Assembly: GCA_945923475.1 (NCBI GenBank)
Contig: CAMELE010000014.1
Location: 1 to 46,007, forward strand
Length of the DNA stretch: 46,007 nt
Direction: 5' to 3'
Source of the DNA: an uncultured Mollicutes bacterium
GTDB taxonomy: Bacteria; Bacillota_I; Bacilli_A; Acholeplasmatales; Anaeroplasmataceae
Part shown: positions 7,486 to 16,852 of the stretch, in pieces
How the letters are laid out: each line of letters opens with the position of its first letter
Position numbering within the stretch: position 1 is the first letter of the stretch
Made by a program: the position numbers and the translations under genes
Notes under the pieces: generated by a model
What the model was told of the DNA's origin: nothing
The model's database searches: none
The model's input: the letters and a program-made list of their open reading frames with translations, nothing else

Positions 7486-7999
7486 TTCTTAAATTTTTTC
7501 TTATGTATTTAAATGTAGCCTTTTGGCCATCATCCCTATACATTGTTAAAAGCTTTATAGTTAATTGCTTTGTATCCTCGTGCATTATAATTCTATCAAT
7601 TTCATTTAAAAAATAATTAAGTGGAATAGATCTATCAAAATGACCTCTATTATAATTTTTTGAGGCGGCAATTCTATCACAAATCATCTCACCAACGTAG
7701 CGATTTGGCATTTTAACAGGTTGATACTTACCATCAATTACATCATACCAATATTCACTATGATGCTTATTTCTACCCTTATGGTGAAGCCATGCAGCGC
7801 TATAGCCTTTAGCACTTCTTTCGTTATGATGAGGTGAATACGTACCTTGATAGTACTTCACACCAGCAAAGAACTCTGTAAATCCGTATTTTGATAAGTC
7901 ATGTAATAATCCTTGTGTATATAATCCACAAGAAAAGCAATACCTCATTACCATATGTCGATGACGAGTAATAGTGATAAAATGCTTAAATAATTTCAT
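7475..7999 (-). CDS. DUF5662 family protein
   Basis: A 174-residue His-rich protein. H-D-L-S-K-Y-G (residues about 33-39), W-L-H-H-K-G-R-N-K-H-H (about 70-80) and the later D-R-I-A-A-S-K-N-Y match the DUF5662 family, widespread in gut Firmicutes. The ordered His/Asp pairs resemble a metal-dependent HD-like fold, but the activity is not established. It starts three bases after the phosphoketolase stop, with only a weak ribosome site, so it is probably translated by coupling. That makes a role connected to phosphoketolase metabolism possible but unproven. Confidence 0.85.
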   Translation of the reverse strand: MKLFKHFITITRHRHMVMRYCFSCGLYTQGLLHDLSKYGFTEFFAGVKYYQGTYSPHHNERSAKGYSAAWLHHKGRNKHHSEYWYDVIDGKYQPVKMPNRYVGEMICDRIAASKNYNRGHFDRSIPLNYFLNEIDRIIMHEDTKQLTIKLLTMYRDDGQKATFKYIRKNLRNNA

Positions 8000-8002
8000 A
8001 AA

Positions 8003-10375
8003 TTACTTTTCTTCTGGTGTATGCCATTTCCAATTCTTAACCTCAGGCATATCCTCTCCATACTCATTAATGTAGTTCTTATGATATACTAAACGGTCAC
8101 GCATTTCTTGAAGTAAATATGCACCCTTATTACCAAGCTCAGGTAAACTATTAATTACTGAGATTACCAAATGATAACGGTCTATTTCATTTTGAACTCG
8201 CATATCAAATGGAGTTGTAATAGTACCCTCCTCTTGATATCCAAATACATGTAAATTACGATTCTTTCTTAAATATGTTAATTCATGAATTAATGTTGGA
8301 TATCCATGGAATGCAAAAATAATAGGACGATTTTTTGTAAATAAAGCATCATATGCTTCATCAGTTAATCCATGAGGATGCTTAGTGTTAGATTCAAGCT
8401 TCATTAAATCTACTACATTTATAAATCTAATCTTTAATTCAGGCATATTATCTCTTAAAATTGTTACTGCAGCTAAGGCCTCTAATGTTGGAGTTTCACC
8501 AGCACATGCAATTACAACATCAGGTTCTTCTCCCTTATCATTAGATGCCCATTGCCAAATTGAAACTCCCTGAGTACAATGAGCAACAGCTTGATCCATT
8601 GTCAACCATTGAGGACGTGGATGCTTACTTGTAACAATAACATTAACGTAATTCTTTGACTTAATTACATGATCAAATGTTGATAATAAGCAATTTGTAT
8701 CAGGTGGCAAATAAATTCGTTCAACATCCGGCTTCTTATTTGCAATATGATCTAGGAAGCCTGGGTCCTGGTGAGTAAATCCATTATGGTCCTGTTGCCA
8801 TACATTTGAAGATAAAATAAGGTTAAGAGACGCAATGTTTGCTCTCCAAGGAAGCTGCTTACAAACCTTTAACCATTTAGCATGCTGACTTACCATTGAA
8901 TCTACGACTCTAATAAATGCTTCATATGATGCGAAGAATCCATGACGTCCAGTTAGTAAATACCCCTCTAGCCATCCTTCACATAAATGCTCAGATAGCA
9001 TTGAATCCATTACTCTACCATCAGATGCTAAGAATTCATCACTGTCAATTATTTCACTATTCCAATCACGATTAGTAGCTTCAAATACCTTTGTTAAACG
9101 ATTTGATGCTGTTTCATCTGGTCCAAAGATACGGAAATTCTTAGTTTCTTCATTTAATTTAAATACATCTCTAACATATGCACCTAAATTTATCATATCT
9201 TGAGATTCAATTGATCCAGGCTTATCAAATTTTAAAGCATAATTTCTAAAATCAGGAAGTCTTAAATCTGTAAGTAATCTTCCACCATTTGTATGGGGAT
9301 TAGCACTAATACGTGAATGTCCCTTAGGCGCTAATTCCTTCAATTCAGGAATAAGCTTTCCATCAGCAGTAAATAGCTCCTCAGGATGATAACTTCTTAG
9401 CCAATCCTCAAGCAATCCAAGGTGTTCTGGCTTTTCCATGGTAATTGGAACCTGGTGAGCTCTAAATGAACCCTCAATTTTCTTTCCGTCTACCTCTTTT
9501 GGTCCAGTCCATCCCTTTGGACTACGAAGAACAATCATTGGCCATACAACCTTTTCTGTTTTTCCCTTTTCTCTTGCGTCCTTCCAAATAGCTTTAATTC
9601 TTTCAATACATTTATCCATAGCCTTTGCCATTAAGCGATGCATTGTCATTGGATCAGAGCCCTCTACAAAAATAGGATTCCAGCCACAGCCTTTGAAAAA
9701 CCAAGTGATTTCTTCGTGTGACATTCTACCAAATATAGTTGGGTTAGCAATTTTATATCCATTTAAGTGTAAAATAGGTAAAACTGCTCCATCTCCCTTT
9801 GGATTTAAAAATTTATTAGCCTGCCATGATGTTGCAAGTGGGCCTGTTTCAGCCTCACCATCACCAACAGTTACAGCAGCAATTAGATTTTCGTTATCAA
9901 ATACAGCCCCAAATGCATGTGCTAAGCTATATCCTAATTCTCCACCCTCATTAATAGAGCCTGGTGTTTCTGGTGCAACATGGGAAGAAATACCTCCCGG
10001 AAATGAAAATTGCTTACACAATCTTTTTAATCCCTCAATATCCTCTGATACATTTGGATATACCTCAGAATATCTACCCTCAAGATAAGAATTTGCCACA
10101 AAGAAGTTTCCTCCATGACCTGGTCCAGATATTAATAGCATATCAAGATCATATTTGTTTATAACACGATTTAAATGGGCATAAACAAAATTTTGTCCAG
10201 GAACGGTTCCCCAGTGACCAACAATTTTTTTCTTTACATCTTCTCTTTTAAGCGGCCTTTGTAGCAATGGATTATCAAGTAAGTATAATTGAGCAGCACC
10301 TAAATAATTAGCTGCACGCCAATATGCATCAAGCTTATGAAGATATTCTTCACTCATATAATCATTTTTTTTCAT
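8003..10375 (-). CDS. xfp: Xylulose-5-phosphate/fructose-6-phosphate phosphoketolase
   Basis: A thiamine-diphosphate enzyme that splits xylulose 5-phosphate (and often fructose 6-phosphate) into acetyl phosphate and glyceraldehyde 3-phosphate (or erythrose 4-phosphate). The family signatures are clear: G-P-G-H-G-G-N-F-F (residues about 82-90), E-G-R-Y-S-E-V-Y-P and the ThDP motif [11 protein letters not shown] (about 171-181). At 790 aa it has the full length. The start has a strong GGAGGAG site and a -10 box upstream. With pgi in the same window it suggests sugar breakdown partly by the phosphoketolase route. Substrate preference cannot be read from the sequence. Confidence 0.96.
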   Translation of the reverse strand: MKKNDYMSEEYLHKLDAYWRAANYLGAAQLYLLDNPLLQRPLKREDVKKKIVGHWGTVPGQNFVYAHLNRVINKYDLDMLLISGPGHGGNFFVANSYLEGRYSEVYPNVSEDIEGLKRLCKQFSFPGGISSHVAPETPGSINEGGELGYSLAHAFGAVFDNENLIAAVTVGDGEAETGPLATSWQANKFLNPKGDGAVLPILHLNGYKIANPTIFGRMSHEEITWFFKGCGWNPIFVEGSDPMTMHRLMAKAMDKCIERIKAIWKDAREKGKTEKVVWPMIVLRSPKGWTGPKEVDGKKIEGSFRAHQVPITMEKPEHLGLLEDWLRSYHPEELFTADGKLIPELKELAPKGHSRISANPHTNGGRLLTDLRLPDFRNYALKFDKPGSIESQDMINLGAYVRDVFKLNEETKNFRIFGPDETASNRLTKVFEATNRDWNSEIIDSDEFLASDGRVMDSMLSEHLCEGWLEGYLLTGRHGFFASYEAFIRVVDSMVSQHAKWLKVCKQLPWRANIASLNLILSSNVWQQDHNGFTHQDPGFLDHIANKKPDVERIYLPPDTNCLLSTFDHVIKSKNYVNVIVTSKHPRPQWLTMDQAVAHCTQGVSIWQWASNDKGEEPDVVIACAGETPTLEALAAVTILRDNMPELKIRFINVVDLMKLESNTKHPHGLTDEAYDALFTKNRPIIFAFHGYPTLIHELTYLRKNRNLHVFGYQEEGTITTPFDMRVQNEIDRYHLVISVINSLPELGNKGAYLLQEMRDRLVYHKNYINEYGEDMPEVKNWKWHTPEEK

Positions 10376-10426
10376 ATAGTCTCCTCCTTATATTTCTCTA
10401 AATTTTATCGTTTTATTCCACTAAAT

Positions 10427-10432
10427 ATTATA
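10427..10432 (-). promoter_or_regulatory. -10 box of the phosphoketolase gene
   Basis: A perfect TATAAT lies on the minus strand 52 bases before the start codon. No convincing -35 is seen at 16-18 bases, so this promoter may need an activator. Confidence 0.5.
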
Positions 10433-10504
10433 CTATATTTACTAATATATTTCATTATGTAAATCCCCAACTTTGTATTTTTTTTTAAAACTATTTTCCA
10501 AATA

Positions 10505-10536
10505 CAGAAAAAAAGATTGGAATTTAATTTCCAACC
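10505..10536 (-). terminator. Terminator of the TetR-type gene
   Basis: TTGGAA (10517-10522) pairs with TTCCAA (10529-10534); on the minus strand a run of seven T follows. The stem contains the tetR stop codon. It isolates tetR from the phosphoketolase gene downstream. Confidence 0.75.
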
Positions 10537-11108
10537 GTTATACCAAGCTTCATAAAAAGCCCTTGGGCTACGAATGATAGCATATTCTTAATCTCATCAT
10601 CAGTGAATGAGCAGCTTTTAGTTGCGCATAGTGAGGCTATACCATGACTATAAATCCAAAGATGCTCAAATAGTGTTCTTGCACTTTCAATACTTGTATG
10701 GTAATAATCTCTAACAAGGGTAAAAATTCGTTCATAGTTTGAATCAATAAGAGGTAAAACAGAATTTGAATCCATACTTGCAAATTCATCTGACATAAAT
10801 AACATTCTAAACAAATATGGTTCATCTTGAGCAAACTTAATAAACATATATCCAACCATTTTAAATGGTTTATCATCATCTTGCTCAAATGCGACATTAA
10901 TATATTTATTATATTCTTTCCTGGCGCAAGCTTTAACCTCAGCAATCACTTCTTCCATTCCTGTAAAAACAGTAAAGATTGGACGAGCAGATGAGCCTAG
11001 CTTAGCTCCTAATGTTCTCGCAGTTAAGCTCAAAAGCCCATTCTTTCTGACAATATCAAACGCCGCATTTATTATTTCTTCTTTTGTAAATTTCGCTTTA
11101 GGTGGCAT
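10524..11108 (-). CDS. TetR/AcrR-family transcriptional regulator
   Basis: The N-terminal helix-turn-helix is typical (F-T-K-E-E-I-I-N-A-A-F-D-I-V then L-T-A-R-T-L-G-A-K-L-G-S-S). The remaining ~140 residues are a helical ligand domain with F-K-M-V-G-Y and L-W-I-Y-S-H-G-I-A-S-L. The ligand is unknown. It lies upstream of phosphoketolase on the same strand with its own promoter and terminator, so it may control that gene or itself. Oddly, an AAGGAG site lies about 26 bases before the ATG, with none nearer, so the leader may fold or the start may be unusual. Confidence 0.9.
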   Translation of the reverse strand: MPPKAKFTKEEIINAAFDIVRKNGLLSLTARTLGAKLGSSARPIFTVFTGMEEVIAEVKACARKEYNKYINVAFEQDDDKPFKMVGYMFIKFAQDEPYLFRMLFMSDEFASMDSNSVLPLIDSNYERIFTLVRDYYHTSIESARTLFEHLWIYSHGIASLCATKSCSFTDDEIKNMLSFVAQGLFMKLGITVGN

Positions 11109-11118
11109 ATCATTATAT

Positions 11119-11136
11119 GTATAATAAAAATTATAC
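11119..11136. promoter_or_regulatory. Inverted repeat in the tetR leader
   Basis: GTATAAT and ATTATAC are separated by AAAA, directly upstream of the tetR start and downstream of its promoter. It could be an operator or an RNA hairpin that brings the distant ribosome site closer to the start codon. Confidence 0.45.
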
Positions 11137-11173
11137 TACTCCTTCTTTGTTTTATTATTTTATTTGCAACAAA

Positions 11174-11219
11174 TGTTTTAAAACAACTGTATTATAGTAA
11201 AATTTATTTTTTTTGTCAA
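11174..11219 (-). promoter_or_regulatory. Consensus promoter of tetR with an adjoining palindrome
   Basis: TTGACA (11214-11219) and TATAAT (11191-11196) are perfect consensus boxes, 17 bases apart on the minus strand. The perfect 12-bp palindrome TGTTTTAAAACA (11174-11185) starts six bases after the -10 box, over the expected start site. This is where an autorepressor would bind. Confidence 0.75.
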
Positions 11220-11222
11220 TAT

Positions 11223-11256
11223 AAAAGCATTCTAAACTTAAATTTAAAATGCTTTT
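11223..11256 (-). terminator. Terminator of the 746-aa membrane protein gene
   Basis: AAAAGCATTCTAAA pairs with TTTAAAATGCTTTT, one mismatch, and T or A runs flank both sides, so it could act in both directions. Confidence 0.7.
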
Positions 11257-11262
11257 TAATTG

Positions 11263-13503
11263 TTAAAATGTATATAGTACAAACATTTGTAATAATACAA
11301 TAGCGATTATTACTACAATATTATAAAGGTAATATAATCCTTTACTTAAAATAGGCTTTTTCTTAGTAATTAGAAAAACACATCCTAAAACAGTAGAAAC
11401 ACCAAGTGCCGCAAGATATGTAACAACAAAATTCAGGCTATCATCAGCTATTATTGAGAATTTAACTAGCAACAAATTCGCTAAGACTCCAAAGCTTCCT
11501 GCAAATAATGCTGTAGCTAATACCGAATAAATTCTACATATCCACCTAACAAAACGACTAGTATTGCTATAATTTTCTCTAGTTAATTTTGCTGTTTCTA
11601 TTTGATTAGAGGTTATTGATTTTATAACATCATAATCATTATTTGCCAATTTATGAACCTTTGAATTAAGCTTATCTTCATTAAATGATTTTACCTTAGC
11701 ATAAGCGATAGTTCTTTTAACATTATAAATGTTATTTTCGTTTTGCATAAAAACAAGAAGACTTCTACGAACTTTTTTAAGCCTTTTATTCCTTTTCTTT
11801 AAAGGAATCATAAAAATTAGATAAAGTATAATATTTAAGCACATTACTCCACCACTAACAAACATTGTTATAGGTAGATTTTCTAAATCTATGATATCCC
11901 CAATATACTGAGCAATAACTGGAATCATTGATAAAACACCAATAATAATTAACAAAATACCAATGACACATGATATTATTGCCATTTTTTTGTATGCTTT
12001 TTTTAATTTTTCACTTCCAGAAACATTCTCCTTAGCATTAAAATAGCAGTAATCATTAAAATATAAATCTTTAACCCTTTGACTATCCTCAAGCTTTTGA
12101 TTCATTACATTAATTTGATTAATGGCATCTGCATAAACAAGATTATACAATGGGTAATAAATATTGTTACTCTTTAAATATCTATATGGTACCAAATCGC
12201 CATTATATTCTGCTATTAGATAGTCATTATTCTTTTTTGCATATATACCATTTCTAGAAGTATAAAACATTGATGGTACAAATGCTTCTTCAAATTTAAC
12301 CTTTAGCTTATATAAGTCATCAGAGGTATATTTATTGGATTTACTTATGGTTTTATACTCCGATTCTATTTTTTTTGCTTCTCCTACATATTTATATGCT
12401 TTATAATTTTCAAACAGCCATTTATCAAACGAAGTAGATATATACTTATTAGATGTTAGCTCAGAATTTTCAATTCTAATCAATTCTTCACGATTTTCTT
12501 CATAATTTATCCCTTCTTGAAGCTCGTAATTTGGCTTAAGTTTTCTTTTCTTAATTTTATTTTTAATGAATTCTGATTTAAATTCTTCATACTCAAGCTT
12601 ATAATCATGTTTGTCAAAAAGTTCTGATGTAGAGTTTTTGTCTTCAACCTCTTCAATTGGTAAATCAGAATTATCAGCTATATCTATTTTTTCGTTATTT
12701 ATATTGTTTATAGCCTGCTCTTGAGGAACGCTTTCGATAATAGACTTGTTTTCTACAATTTTTTCCTCATTAATTACATTGATAGGAATATCGTCCTTCT
12801 TATTTTCCACTAAAGCATTCTCAAAGCCAACATTTCCACCATTTATATAATTGATCAAGTCTTCCTCTGACATATTTGTAAAAGGATTATTATCATAGTA
12901 ATCTAAAAATGTATTACTGTTACGATTAATAAAGTCAATTAGCTCATCCTTAGTCATTTGTGAAAAAGGCTTAGAAGGATTTGTTTGTGTTACTAAGTCG
13001 TATGTTGAATTATCATAGCTATCATCTTGATTCTTGCTATTTATAGCATCAGTCTCATTTAAAGCACCTAATTTTATTTTTTCTTCTGATTCTTGTAAGT
13101 CTTCAGAAGTCTCCTGTGGGGATTCTATATCTTGTTCATCTTTAGACTCAATCTGCTCCTCACTTGTTTTTTCTTCAGCAGAAATGTTGTCTTTATTATT
13201 GTCGGTTTCATTAATAGAATTTAGATCCAAATCACCATTGATATATGCTAATAATTGTTCCTTTGTCATATTTTTAAACGGATCATTTTCCTCTTGTTGG
13301 TCATCAGTTTTATTTGAATTAATATATTTTATTAATTCCTCTTCTGTCATGGAACTAATAGAACTATCAACAGTTAAATTGGGCATATTTACATCATTCT
13401 CGCTTAAATTTTCTTCAAGCATAGTCTCATCTTCGTTTAATACAGCTTCTTCTATAGCTTCATTTTTATTTCCTAAATCAACCATTTTTTTCTCTTCATT
13501 CAT
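11263..13503 (-). CDS. Large acidic membrane protein with four short helical repeats
   Basis: A 746-residue protein of unknown function. The first ~320 residues are very acidic and Asn/Glu-rich, with four copies of a motif like F-x-x-M-T-K-E-E-L-I-x-Y-I-N, at residues about 52-64, 77-90, 181-194 and 206-219. A middle section (about 330-490) is charged, with a Tyr-rich part around A-E-Y-N-G-D-L-V-P-Y-R-Y-L-K. The C-terminal third holds about five membrane helices (about 510-535, 545-570, 655-680, 690-712 and 722-745). There is no signal peptide, so the acidic part is probably cytoplasmic. It has its own terminator; the start ATG follows TTGGTGA. Confidence 0.8.
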   Translation of the reverse strand: MNEEKKMVDLGNKNEAIEEAVLNEDETMLEENLSENDVNMPNLTVDSSISSMTEEELIKYINSNKTDDQQEENDPFKNMTKEQLLAYINGDLDLNSINETDNNKDNISAEEKTSEEQIESKDEQDIESPQETSEDLQESEEKIKLGALNETDAINSKNQDDSYDNSTYDLVTQTNPSKPFSQMTKDELIDFINRNSNTFLDYYDNNPFTNMSEEDLINYINGGNVGFENALVENKKDDIPINVINEEKIVENKSIIESVPQEQAINNINNEKIDIADNSDLPIEEVEDKNSTSELFDKHDYKLEYEEFKSEFIKNKIKKRKLKPNYELQEGINYEENREELIRIENSELTSNKYISTSFDKWLFENYKAYKYVGEAKKIESEYKTISKSNKYTSDDLYKLKVKFEEAFVPSMFYTSRNGIYAKKNNDYLIAEYNGDLVPYRYLKSNNIYYPLYNLVYADAINQINVMNQKLEDSQRVKDLYFNDYCYFNAKENVSGSEKLKKAYKKMAIISCVIGILLIIIGVLSMIPVIAQYIGDIIDLENLPITMFVSGGVMCLNIILYLIFMIPLKKRNKRLKKVRRSLLVFMQNENNIYNVKRTIAYAKVKSFNEDKLNSKVHKLANNDYDVIKSITSNQIETAKLTRENYSNTSRFVRWICRIYSVLATALFAGSFGVLANLLLVKFSIIADDSLNFVVTYLAALGVSTVLGCVFLITKKKPILSKGLYYLYNIVVIIAIVLLQMFVLYTF

Positions 13504-13623
13504 AATAATTCACCAACTTCCATTTAAACAATCCGACAAAATATCTATCATAAATAACTCTTCTTTAATTTTATTTTAGCATACGCACCACAAAAAGTAC
13601 ACTTTTTAAGACCTCATATTTAA

Positions 13624-13662
13624 CAAAAAAGCTGTAAATTGTTTTACCAACAAAATACAGCT
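13624..13662 (-). terminator. Terminator of the 224-aa protein gene
   Basis: AGCTGTA (13630-13636) and TACAGCT (13656-13662) form the outer stem, with an inner TTGTT/AACAA pairing. The minus strand continues with TTTTTT. Confidence 0.8.
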
Positions 13663-13669
13663 GTTTAAA

Positions 13670-14344
13670 TTAATCACCAAGCTTACTAATAAGATTATTT
13701 GTACGCTCTTTTGATTCAAGCATCATATCAGATAAATATTTAACTGTGTCCTTCAATGTAAATCTTTCCTCACGGTTAGAAACTAAGGTATTTATGTCTT
13801 TATTGATAAACATTGCCTTTGTTTGAACCTTTGTTTGGTTATTTGTAACCTGACCATCCTGGAAAATTAGAACTGAATTGAATGTTTCTGTTCCAATATT
13901 CTTAACATGATTAACACGTATGTTAAGCTCATTTGCATCTGATCCGTAAACATTCTTAACATTAAATAATGTATTTGCCTTATTTAGCACTACATCATCA
14001 TCATTATTAACAAATTCTACGCAGCTAAATGCAATTCTTTGTCCCTTAACTCCTAATACTTGATTAATCTTATTTGCAGCTTCTGAAGCGAACTTAATAA
14101 AATCCTCCTCAGATTCAGTACCATTAAATCCAAATTCAAAATCAATACGATAAGCTCTTATAACAACTGCAGTATTTGTTTTTGAAAAACGATAAACGTT
14201 TGTTTGAACACCGTTTGGTAGATTTTCCTTTCCTTCCTGGCAAACATAATCTGTAAACGCACCCTGAAGTTCATTTTTTAAATTGTTTAATTTGCTAAAA
14301 TTTCCAAAATAAGAATAAGTATTACTTATTGTTGTAACTGTCAT
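13670..14344 (-). CDS. Protein of unknown function, 224 aa
   Basis: A soluble-looking protein with no signal peptide or membrane helix. Its middle is strand-rich (V-I-R-A-Y-R-I-D-F-E-F-G-F, then S-V-L-I-F-Q-D-G-Q-V), and the C terminus is helical with S-N-R-E-E-R-F-T-L-K. The start has a strong GGAGG site, and the gene has its own terminator, so it is a real single-gene unit. I do not recognise the family. The layout (N-terminal ligand-like domain, late paired strands) would fit a small beta-barrel or immunity-type protein, but that is speculation. Confidence 0.7.
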   Translation of the reverse strand: MTVTTISNTYSYFGNFSKLNNLKNELQGAFTDYVCQEGKENLPNGVQTNVYRFSKTNTAVVIRAYRIDFEFGFNGTESEEDFIKFASEAANKINQVLGVKGQRIAFSCVEFVNNDDDVVLNKANTLFNVKNVYGSDANELNIRVNHVKNIGTETFNSVLIFQDGQVTNNQTKVQTKAMFINKDINTLVSNREERFTLKDTVKYLSDMMLESKERTNNLISKLGD

Positions 14345-14411
14345 AATATTCTTTCCTCCATATCATTTCTTAAATTATACCATGAAAGTTAAAAATAAAA
14401 CACCTTAATTT

Positions 14412-14600
14412 TTATATTTCTTTTGCTTTTGAGTCCATATTATCATCAATCAGCTCATCTGCTAACTCATTAATTAAAGAATAATCCAATATTTCGGGAT
14501 TTAATGGAATTATATCTGATTCATCCATATTAAATGGCGGATTAATCGCACTAAGCCAAAGGCTTGCTTTATTTCGATTATTTTTTCTTTTATAAAACAA
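14412..14600 (-). CDS. Small protein of unknown function, 62 aa
   Basis: A basic N terminus (F-Y-K-R-K-N-N-R-N-K) is followed by an acidic C-terminal half (L-A-D-E-L-I-D-D-N-M-D). The start would be a TTG at 14600 after GGTGAT. It directly follows pgi, and its ribosome site sits in the second arm of the hairpin behind pgi. It may be a real cotranscribed gene, but the rare start codon and unknown family leave doubt. Confidence 0.45.
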   Translation of the reverse strand: MFYKRKNNRNKASLWLSAINPPFNMDESDIIPLNPEILDYSLINELADELIDDNMDSKAKEI

Positions 14601-14631
14601 AATATCACCATTTTTATTATGATGATATTTT
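14599..14631 (-). terminator. Possible terminator after pgi
   Basis: AAAATATCA (14599-14607) pairs perfectly with TGATATTTT (14623-14631) around a 15-base loop, followed by TGTTTT on the minus strand. The stem is all A/T except one pair per arm, so it is probably weak, and it may act on the start of the 62-aa gene. Confidence 0.4.
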
Positions 14632-14641
14632 ATAAATATAT

Positions 14642-15958
14642 TTATTTTTTTAATAATTCATTCAATAAATCCTCATATCCAGGCTTATTTAAAAGTGCAA
14701 ACATATTTTTCTTATATGCCTCCACACCTGGCTGATTAAACGGATTGACTCCTAAGGTATATGCAGATATTCCACAGCTCATCATAAAGAAATATGCTAA
14801 ATATCCATATGTATATGCATCGATTTTTTCAATCTCGATAAACATATTAGGTACTCCGCCATCTGTATGGGCAATACTCGTAGCCTTAGCTGCTGTTTGA
14901 TTTACATCATCAACAGTTTTACCAACTAAATAATTTAATCCATCAAGATTTTCATCATCGCTTAAGATAGAAAGGTCACTAATTGGATTTTTAACTAATA
15001 ATACAGTTTCGAAGAAATGACGTTTTCCATCTTGAATCATTTGACCAAGTGAATGAAGATCTGTTGTAAATGATACGCTTGAAGGATATATTCCCTTATG
15101 ATCCTTACCTTCAGATTCTCCAAATAATTGCTTCCACCATTCAGAAAAATAATTTAAGCATGGTTCATAATTAATAAGTAGCTCAACATCATAGCCTTTA
15201 TTATATAAATAATTTCTTAACGCTGCATAATAAATAGCTGGATTATCCTTACTTCTTTGATGAGTAAGCCTCATTGCATCAGAAGCGCCCTTCATCATTT
15301 GTACTATATCAATTCCCATAGCTGCGATAGGTAATAATCCTACAGCAGTTAAAACTGAAAATCTTCCGCCAACATCATCAGGAACAACAAATGTTTGATA
15401 TCCTTCCTTTAAAGCCATAGTCTTTAGTGCACCCTTAGCCTTATCAGTTGTAGCATAAATTCTTCTCCTTGCTCCATCTTGACCATACTTTTCAATTGCC
15501 TTTGACTTTAAGGCTCTAAATGCAATTGCCGGCTCTGTTGTGGTACCTGATTTAGATATGACATTAATACTGAAATCCTTATCATCTAAATATGTAAGCA
15601 ATTGTGATAAATACGTTGATGACATATGATTACCAGCAAAAATAATTTCAATATCATTTTTTACAAAATATCCCTTAAGCATTTCAATTGCACTTCTAGC
15701 ACCTAAATAAGAACCGCCAATTCCAACAACTACTAAAACTGAAGAATTAGCTCTAATTTCCTTAGCTGCCTCCTGAATTCTTTTAAATTCCTCTTTATCA
15801 TAATCAGAAGGTAGATATAACCAGCCTAAAAAGTCATTCCCTAATCCTTGCCTTGACATTAAAACATCATATGATGCTAATGCTTTATCTAATATTTGGT
15901 TAAAGTCATCCTTAATAAATGACCTCATATTATCATAATTGAAACTTAAACAACTCAT
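14642..15958 (-). CDS. pgi: Glucose-6-phosphate isomerase
   Basis: Interconverts glucose 6-phosphate and fructose 6-phosphate in the cytoplasm. The family signatures are [14 protein letters not shown] (residues about 77-90), [11 protein letters not shown] (about 133-143), [13 protein letters not shown] and the C-terminal N-P-F-N-Q-P-G-V-E. The 438-aa length is that of Firmicutes Pgi. The start has a GGAAAG site. It links glycolysis to the F6P pool usable by the phosphoketolase in this window. Confidence 0.97.
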   Translation of the reverse strand: MSCLSFNYDNMRSFIKDDFNQILDKALASYDVLMSRQGLGNDFLGWLYLPSDYDKEEFKRIQEAAKEIRANSSVLVVVGIGGSYLGARSAIEMLKGYFVKNDIEIIFAGNHMSSTYLSQLLTYLDDKDFSINVISKSGTTTEPAIAFRALKSKAIEKYGQDGARRRIYATTDKAKGALKTMALKEGYQTFVVPDDVGGRFSVLTAVGLLPIAAMGIDIVQMMKGASDAMRLTHQRSKDNPAIYYAALRNYLYNKGYDVELLINYEPCLNYFSEWWKQLFGESEGKDHKGIYPSSVSFTTDLHSLGQMIQDGKRHFFETVLLVKNPISDLSILSDDENLDGLNYLVGKTVDDVNQTAAKATSIAHTDGGVPNMFIEIEKIDAYTYGYLAYFFMMSCGISAYTLGVNPFNQPGVEAYKKNMFALLNKPGYEDLLNELLKK

Positions 15959-15969
15959 ACTAATCTTTC

Positions 15970-16209
15970 CTAATCTTGAACATTTTCTACTGCTATAACT
16001 CCAGGGACTTCATCGATAATCATAGCCTCAATACCACCCTTAAGAGTATCATCAAGCATCATACAGTCGATACATGCACCTAGCATTTTAACATATACAA
16101 TCCCGTTTTCGAATTTCACAAATTCGATATCTCCACCCTCGCTATTTAAATAAGGTCTAATCCTGCTAATTACTTCTTGAATTTTATCAATTTGTTCTTC
16201 TAAATTCAT
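15970..16209 (-). CDS. NifU-like C-terminal-domain protein (Fe-S scaffold/carrier)
   Basis: A 79-residue stand-alone NifU C-terminal domain, carrying [14 protein letters not shown] and the cluster-binding C-I-D-C motif (residues about 54-57). Small proteins of this kind (Nfu, YutI in Bacillus) carry [Fe-S] clusters to apoproteins. ATG 16209 was chosen because AGGTGA precedes it; the GTG at 16218 is part of that site. In Bacillus yutI is near yutD, and here too the next gene upstream is yutD, so the old neighbourhood is kept. Confidence 0.93.
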   Translation of the reverse strand: MNLEEQIDKIQEVISRIRPYLNSEGGDIEFVKFENGIVYVKMLGACIDCMMLDDTLKGGIEAMIIDEVPGVIAVENVQD

Positions 16210-16263
16210 TATAATCACCTAAACTAATATACAACACTCATTTACTTTTTACAAGTAATAATA

Positions 16264-16824
16264 TTATCTAGAGCGTCCTTGTCTTTGTCTATTTTGCCTA
16301 TCCTTATTCATTCTACGAGCCTGAGCCTCTGCCAGCTTATCTCTTAACACCTCTTTGGCCAAATCATCTGGTAAAGCATAAGTTCTAACCTGGTTCATTT
16401 TCATTGTATTGATTACAATTTGAGGTTGACTCTTTTTTGTATGGGTTAGGGTTAAGGATTCTTTGTCAAAATTTTCCTTTTCTAAATGAAAAATTTCATT
16501 TTCACCTGATGTAATACTTTCATTAAGCTTATCGGATTTATGCTCATCATAATATTCTTGAGTTACCTTTTTTAAAATAAAGTATGTTGGATGATAATTA
16601 CATTCTTCTAGAAGGTAATCGGGAATATAATGGTAATACACCTTAGATGTTTGATTATTTGAAAATCCCTTTAATCTTAATTTAGAATCCGATATATCTC
16701 CTACAATATAGTTAAATTGATCATACCACTCTTCAATATAGCATTCCTCAAATTTTGTAATATCAAGAGCATCTTTAACATTTTTAATTACCTCAAAATA
16801 CCCTTTTTTTGTTTTTATTACCAT
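16264..16824 (-). CDS. yutD: YutD-family protein with a basic C-terminal tail
   Basis: Residues about 30-100 match the YutD family (DUF1027): F-N-Y-I-V-G-D-I-S-D, then L-R-L-K-G-F, then I-P-D-Y-L-L-E-E-C-N-Y and Y-F-I-L-K-K-V. The function of YutD is not known. At 186 aa it is longer than the Bacillus protein (about 100), because of a C-terminal extension ending in an Arg/Gln-rich tail (R-Q-N-R-Q-R-Q-G-R-S-R). The start at 16824 has AGGTGA; the longer frame to 16869 overlaps yunB and lacks a site. It is 28 bases downstream of yunB. Confidence 0.85.
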   Translation of the reverse strand: MVIKTKKGYFEVIKNVKDALDITKFEECYIEEWYDQFNYIVGDISDSKLRLKGFSNNQTSKVYYHYIPDYLLEECNYHPTYFILKKVTQEYYDEHKSDKLNESITSGENEIFHLEKENFDKESLTLTHTKKSQPQIVINTMKMNQVRTYALPDDLAKEVLRDKLAEAQARRMNKDRQNRQRQGRSR

Positions 16825-16852
16825 AAAATCACCTGTTTCAATTATATCACAA

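Noticed and set aside
10637-10945. 102-codon minus-strand frame inside tetR
   Set aside because: It is a shifted frame of the TetR gene, with no start signal and no protein-like features.
13034-13579. 181-codon plus-strand frame
   Set aside because: It is the antisense shadow of the acidic Glu/Asn-rich repeats, which gives Ser/Phe-rich translation.
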